Part shown: in pieces, positions 36,707-38,398 of the stretch | Numbering within the stretch: position 1 is the first letter of the stretch | How the letters are laid out: every line of letters begins with the position of its first letter | Source of the DNA: Streptacidiphilus neutrinimicus | GTDB lineage: Bacteria > Actinomycetota > Actinomycetes > Streptomycetales > Streptomycetaceae | Assembly (NCBI RefSeq): GCF_000787815.1 | Contig: NZ_BBPO01000021.1 | Span: forward strand, 1 to 38,398 | Direction of reading: 5' to 3' | DNA length: 38,398 bases | Translations under genes and position numbers: made by a program | Notes under the pieces: model-generated | Database searches by the model: none | What the model was told of the DNA's origin: nothing | Seen by the model: only the letters and a program-made list of their open reading frames with translations

Positions 36707-38398
36707 GTGGCGGAGCTGCGGATCGCGGTCGACGCGGACCAGGACGGTCCGGGCGGGCGGCTCCAACCCCTGGACGAGCGCGGGCAGCCCCTGGGGCCGG
36801 TCGACCGGGTGCGGGATCTGGCGGCGGCCCTGGCCGCCCGGGAGCGGTCGGAGCGTCCCCGCTGGGTCTGGGCGGCCACGGACGAGGTCTACGCCCGCCT
36901 GCTGCCGCAGCTGCCCGGGAGCCGGCTCGCCCGCTGCCACGACGTCAAGCTGGTCGAGCCGCTGCTGCTCGCCCACGAGGGGCTGTATGGCGCGCCGCGC
37001 TCGCTCGGCGCGGCATGGGCGCGGCTGCACGGGCTGCCCGTCCCGGCGGATCTGCCGCTGGGCCTGGCGGGGGCTGAGGCGGACGCCCACGCGCAGGACG
37101 CCCTCTTCGCGCCGGACCGCAGCCGGCTCGAACCGGGCGTCGATCCGCTGACCGCCCTCGTGGCCGTCCACGCGGAACAGCTGCGTCGGCTGGGGGCGCT
37201 GCCCGAGGCGGAGCAAAACGGCTTGCGGCTGCTCGCCGCGGCGGAGTCCGCAGGCGGGCTCGCGGCCGCGGAGATGGCGTACGACGGGTTGCCGTGGAGC
37301 ACGACCGTCCACGACGCGCTGCTGGAGGAGCTGCTCGGCTCGCGTCCGACGACCGCTCAGGCGGCGAGCGGGGCGCGTCCGCCCAAGCTGGCGGCGCTCG
37401 GCGTGGAGCTGCAGGAGGCGCTGCACGCGCGGCAGCTGAACCCGGACTCGCCCGGCCAGGTGCTGCAGGCCTTCGCCAAGCAGGGCGTCAGCCTCACCTC
37501 GACCAGGAACTGGCTGCTGCGCCAGGTCGACCACCCGGCCGCGCCGCTGCTGCTGCGCTACAAGGAGCTCTCACGCATCTACGCGGCCCATGGCTGGGCC
37601 TGGCGCGACGCCTGGGTGCGCGGCGGCCGGTTCCGGCCGGAGTACGTCGTGGGCGGCGTCGTCTCCGGACGCTGGGCGAGCCGGGGCGGCGGCGCGCTGC
37701 AGATCCCGCGGATCCTGCGTGGCGCGGTCGTCGCCGAGCCGGGCTGGCGGCTGGTCGTGGCGGACGCCGGGCAGCTGGAGCCGCGCGTCCTGGCCGCCCT
37801 GTCGGGAGACCCGGGCCTGATCCGCGCGGGCGCGGCGGGCGACCTGTACGCCGGGCTGGCCACGGACGCCTTCGGCGGGGACCGGGCGCGGGCCAAGCTC
37901 GGCCTGCTCGGCGCGATGTACGGGCAGACCAGCGGCGAGGTGGGCCCGCTGCTGACGGTGCTGCGGCGCCGCTTCCCCCAGGCGATGGGGCTGGTGGAGG
38001 CGGCGGCGCGCACGGGCGAGGCGGGCGGCACGGTCCGCTCCCGCCTCGGCCGGGTCTGCCCGCCGCCCTCGGCGGCGTGGCAGGACGCCACCTCCGCCGC
38101 GTTCGGCGGCGACGTGGACGCCCTGGCCGAGGAGGGCGGCGGCCGCGCCGGCTCGGCGGCCCGGTCACGCGGCCGCTTCACCCGCAACTTCGTCATCCAG
38201 GCCAGCGCCGCGGACTGGGCGCTCGCGCTGATCGCGGCGCTGCGCCGCCGTCTCACGGAGCTCCCGTCCGGCCCGGCGGGCGAACGGGCGCGCCTGGTCT
38301 TCTTCCAGCACGACGAGATCGTCGTGCACAGCCCGGCCCCGTTGGCGGAGGCGGTCGCCGAGGCGGTCACGGCCTCGGCGGAGGAGGCTCGGCTGCTG
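36707..38398 (+). CDS. PolA-like DNA polymerase, actinomycete second type (3' partial)
   Basis: 564 codons to the right edge, open. The family-A polymerase palm is seen as motif A VVADAGQLEPRVLAALSGD (about residue 350), motif B AKLGLLGAMYGQ (about 396) and motif C FFQHDEIVVHS (about 535). The N-terminal half corresponds to the 3'-5' exonuclease region in name only: no clear DxE exonuclease motif is seen. It is annotated in streptomycetes as bifunctional exonuclease/polymerase; true exonuclease activity is doubtful. Length shows only a few residues are missing. GTG 36707 follows AGGGA at nine bases. Confidence 0.85.
   Translation, partial: MAELRIAVDADQDGPGGRLQPLDERGQPLGPVDRVRDLAAALAARERSERPRWVWAATDEVYARLLPQLPGSRLARCHDVKLVEPLLLAHEGLYGAPRSLGAAWARLHGLPVPADLPLGLAGAEADAHAQDALFAPDRSRLEPGVDPLTALVAVHAEQLRRLGALPEAEQNGLRLLAAAESAGGLAAAEMAYDGLPWSTTVHDALLEELLGSRPTTAQAASGARPPKLAALGVELQEALHARQLNPDSPGQVLQAFAKQGVSLTSTRNWLLRQVDHPAAPLLLRYKELSRIYAAHGWAWRDAWVRGGRFRPEYVVGGVVSGRWASRGGGALQIPRILRGAVVAEPGWRLVVADAGQLEPRVLAALSGDPGLIRAGAAGDLYAGLATDAFGGDRARAKLGLLGAMYGQTSGEVGPLLTVLRRRFPQAMGLVEAAARTGEAGGTVRSRLGRVCPPPSAAWQDATSAAFGGDVDALAEEGGGRAGSAARSRGRFTRNFVIQASAADWALALIAALRRRLTELPSGPAGERARLVFFQHDEIVVHSPAPLAEAVAEAVTASAEEARLL

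Overview
The window is 38.4 kb of very GC-rich DNA with densely packed genes, GTG and TTG starts, GTGA/ATGA stop-start overlaps and long antisense shadow frames. Gene content (an SsbB-like single-strand binding protein, DUF574 methyltransferase, the ergothioneine cluster, Sfp-type phosphopantetheinyl transferase, EttA) points to a chromosome of a filamentous actinomycete, most likely Streptomycetaceae. No integrase, transposase, phage gene or CRISPR array was seen.

Layout. (1) 1-3683: a phospho-signalling module of PP2C phosphatase (cut by the left edge), von Willebrand A protein and zinc-ribbon/FHA protein. (2) 3811-5365: a group-2 truncated haemoglobin converging on a RibD-like enzyme whose reductase and deaminase domains are in reversed order. 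(3) 5663-12806: a coupled operon of two different RND permeases with a tiny lipoprotein between them that looks like only the last domain of a membrane fusion protein; a TetR/KstR2-type regulator converges on it across a 15-bp repeat tract. (4) 13733-16613: TPR protein, 53-residue peptide and cysteine-rich protein. (5) 16983-20263: S4 RNA-binding protein, DUF574 methyltransferase, YjbR protein and cupin (overlapping tail to tail inside a 30-bp repeat), and AIM24 protein. (6) 20382-22734: a molybdenum-cofactor group (membrane cytochrome/sulfite-oxidase fusion, small membrane protein, MOSC protein). (7) 22887-24158: secreted GH8 glycosidase behind a perfect 19-bp palindrome. (8) 24390-25957: ATP-grasp ligase overlapping a phosphopantetheinyl transferase. 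(9) 26228-26995: Pr6Pr membrane protein.

(10) 27309-32103: egtA-egtB-egtC-egtD, the ergothioneine pathway, with egtC and egtD joined in one open frame, followed by a strong hairpin. (11) 32331-32403: tRNA-Arg(UCU). (12) 32683-38398: two perfect streptomycete DnaA boxes, ssb, ettA, a hotdog thioesterase, a conserved unknown, an orphan C-terminal fragment of the DNA polymerase sliding clamp, and a PolA-like polymerase cut by the right edge.

The most unusual items are the miniature RND adaptor with its asymmetric permease pair, the EgtC-EgtD continuous reading frame, the tandem DnaA boxes before ssb, the reversed RibD, and an unusually large number of short GC-rich tandem repeats, several of which run into the ends of genes. 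All family assignments are from motif recognition by eye; no database search was run.
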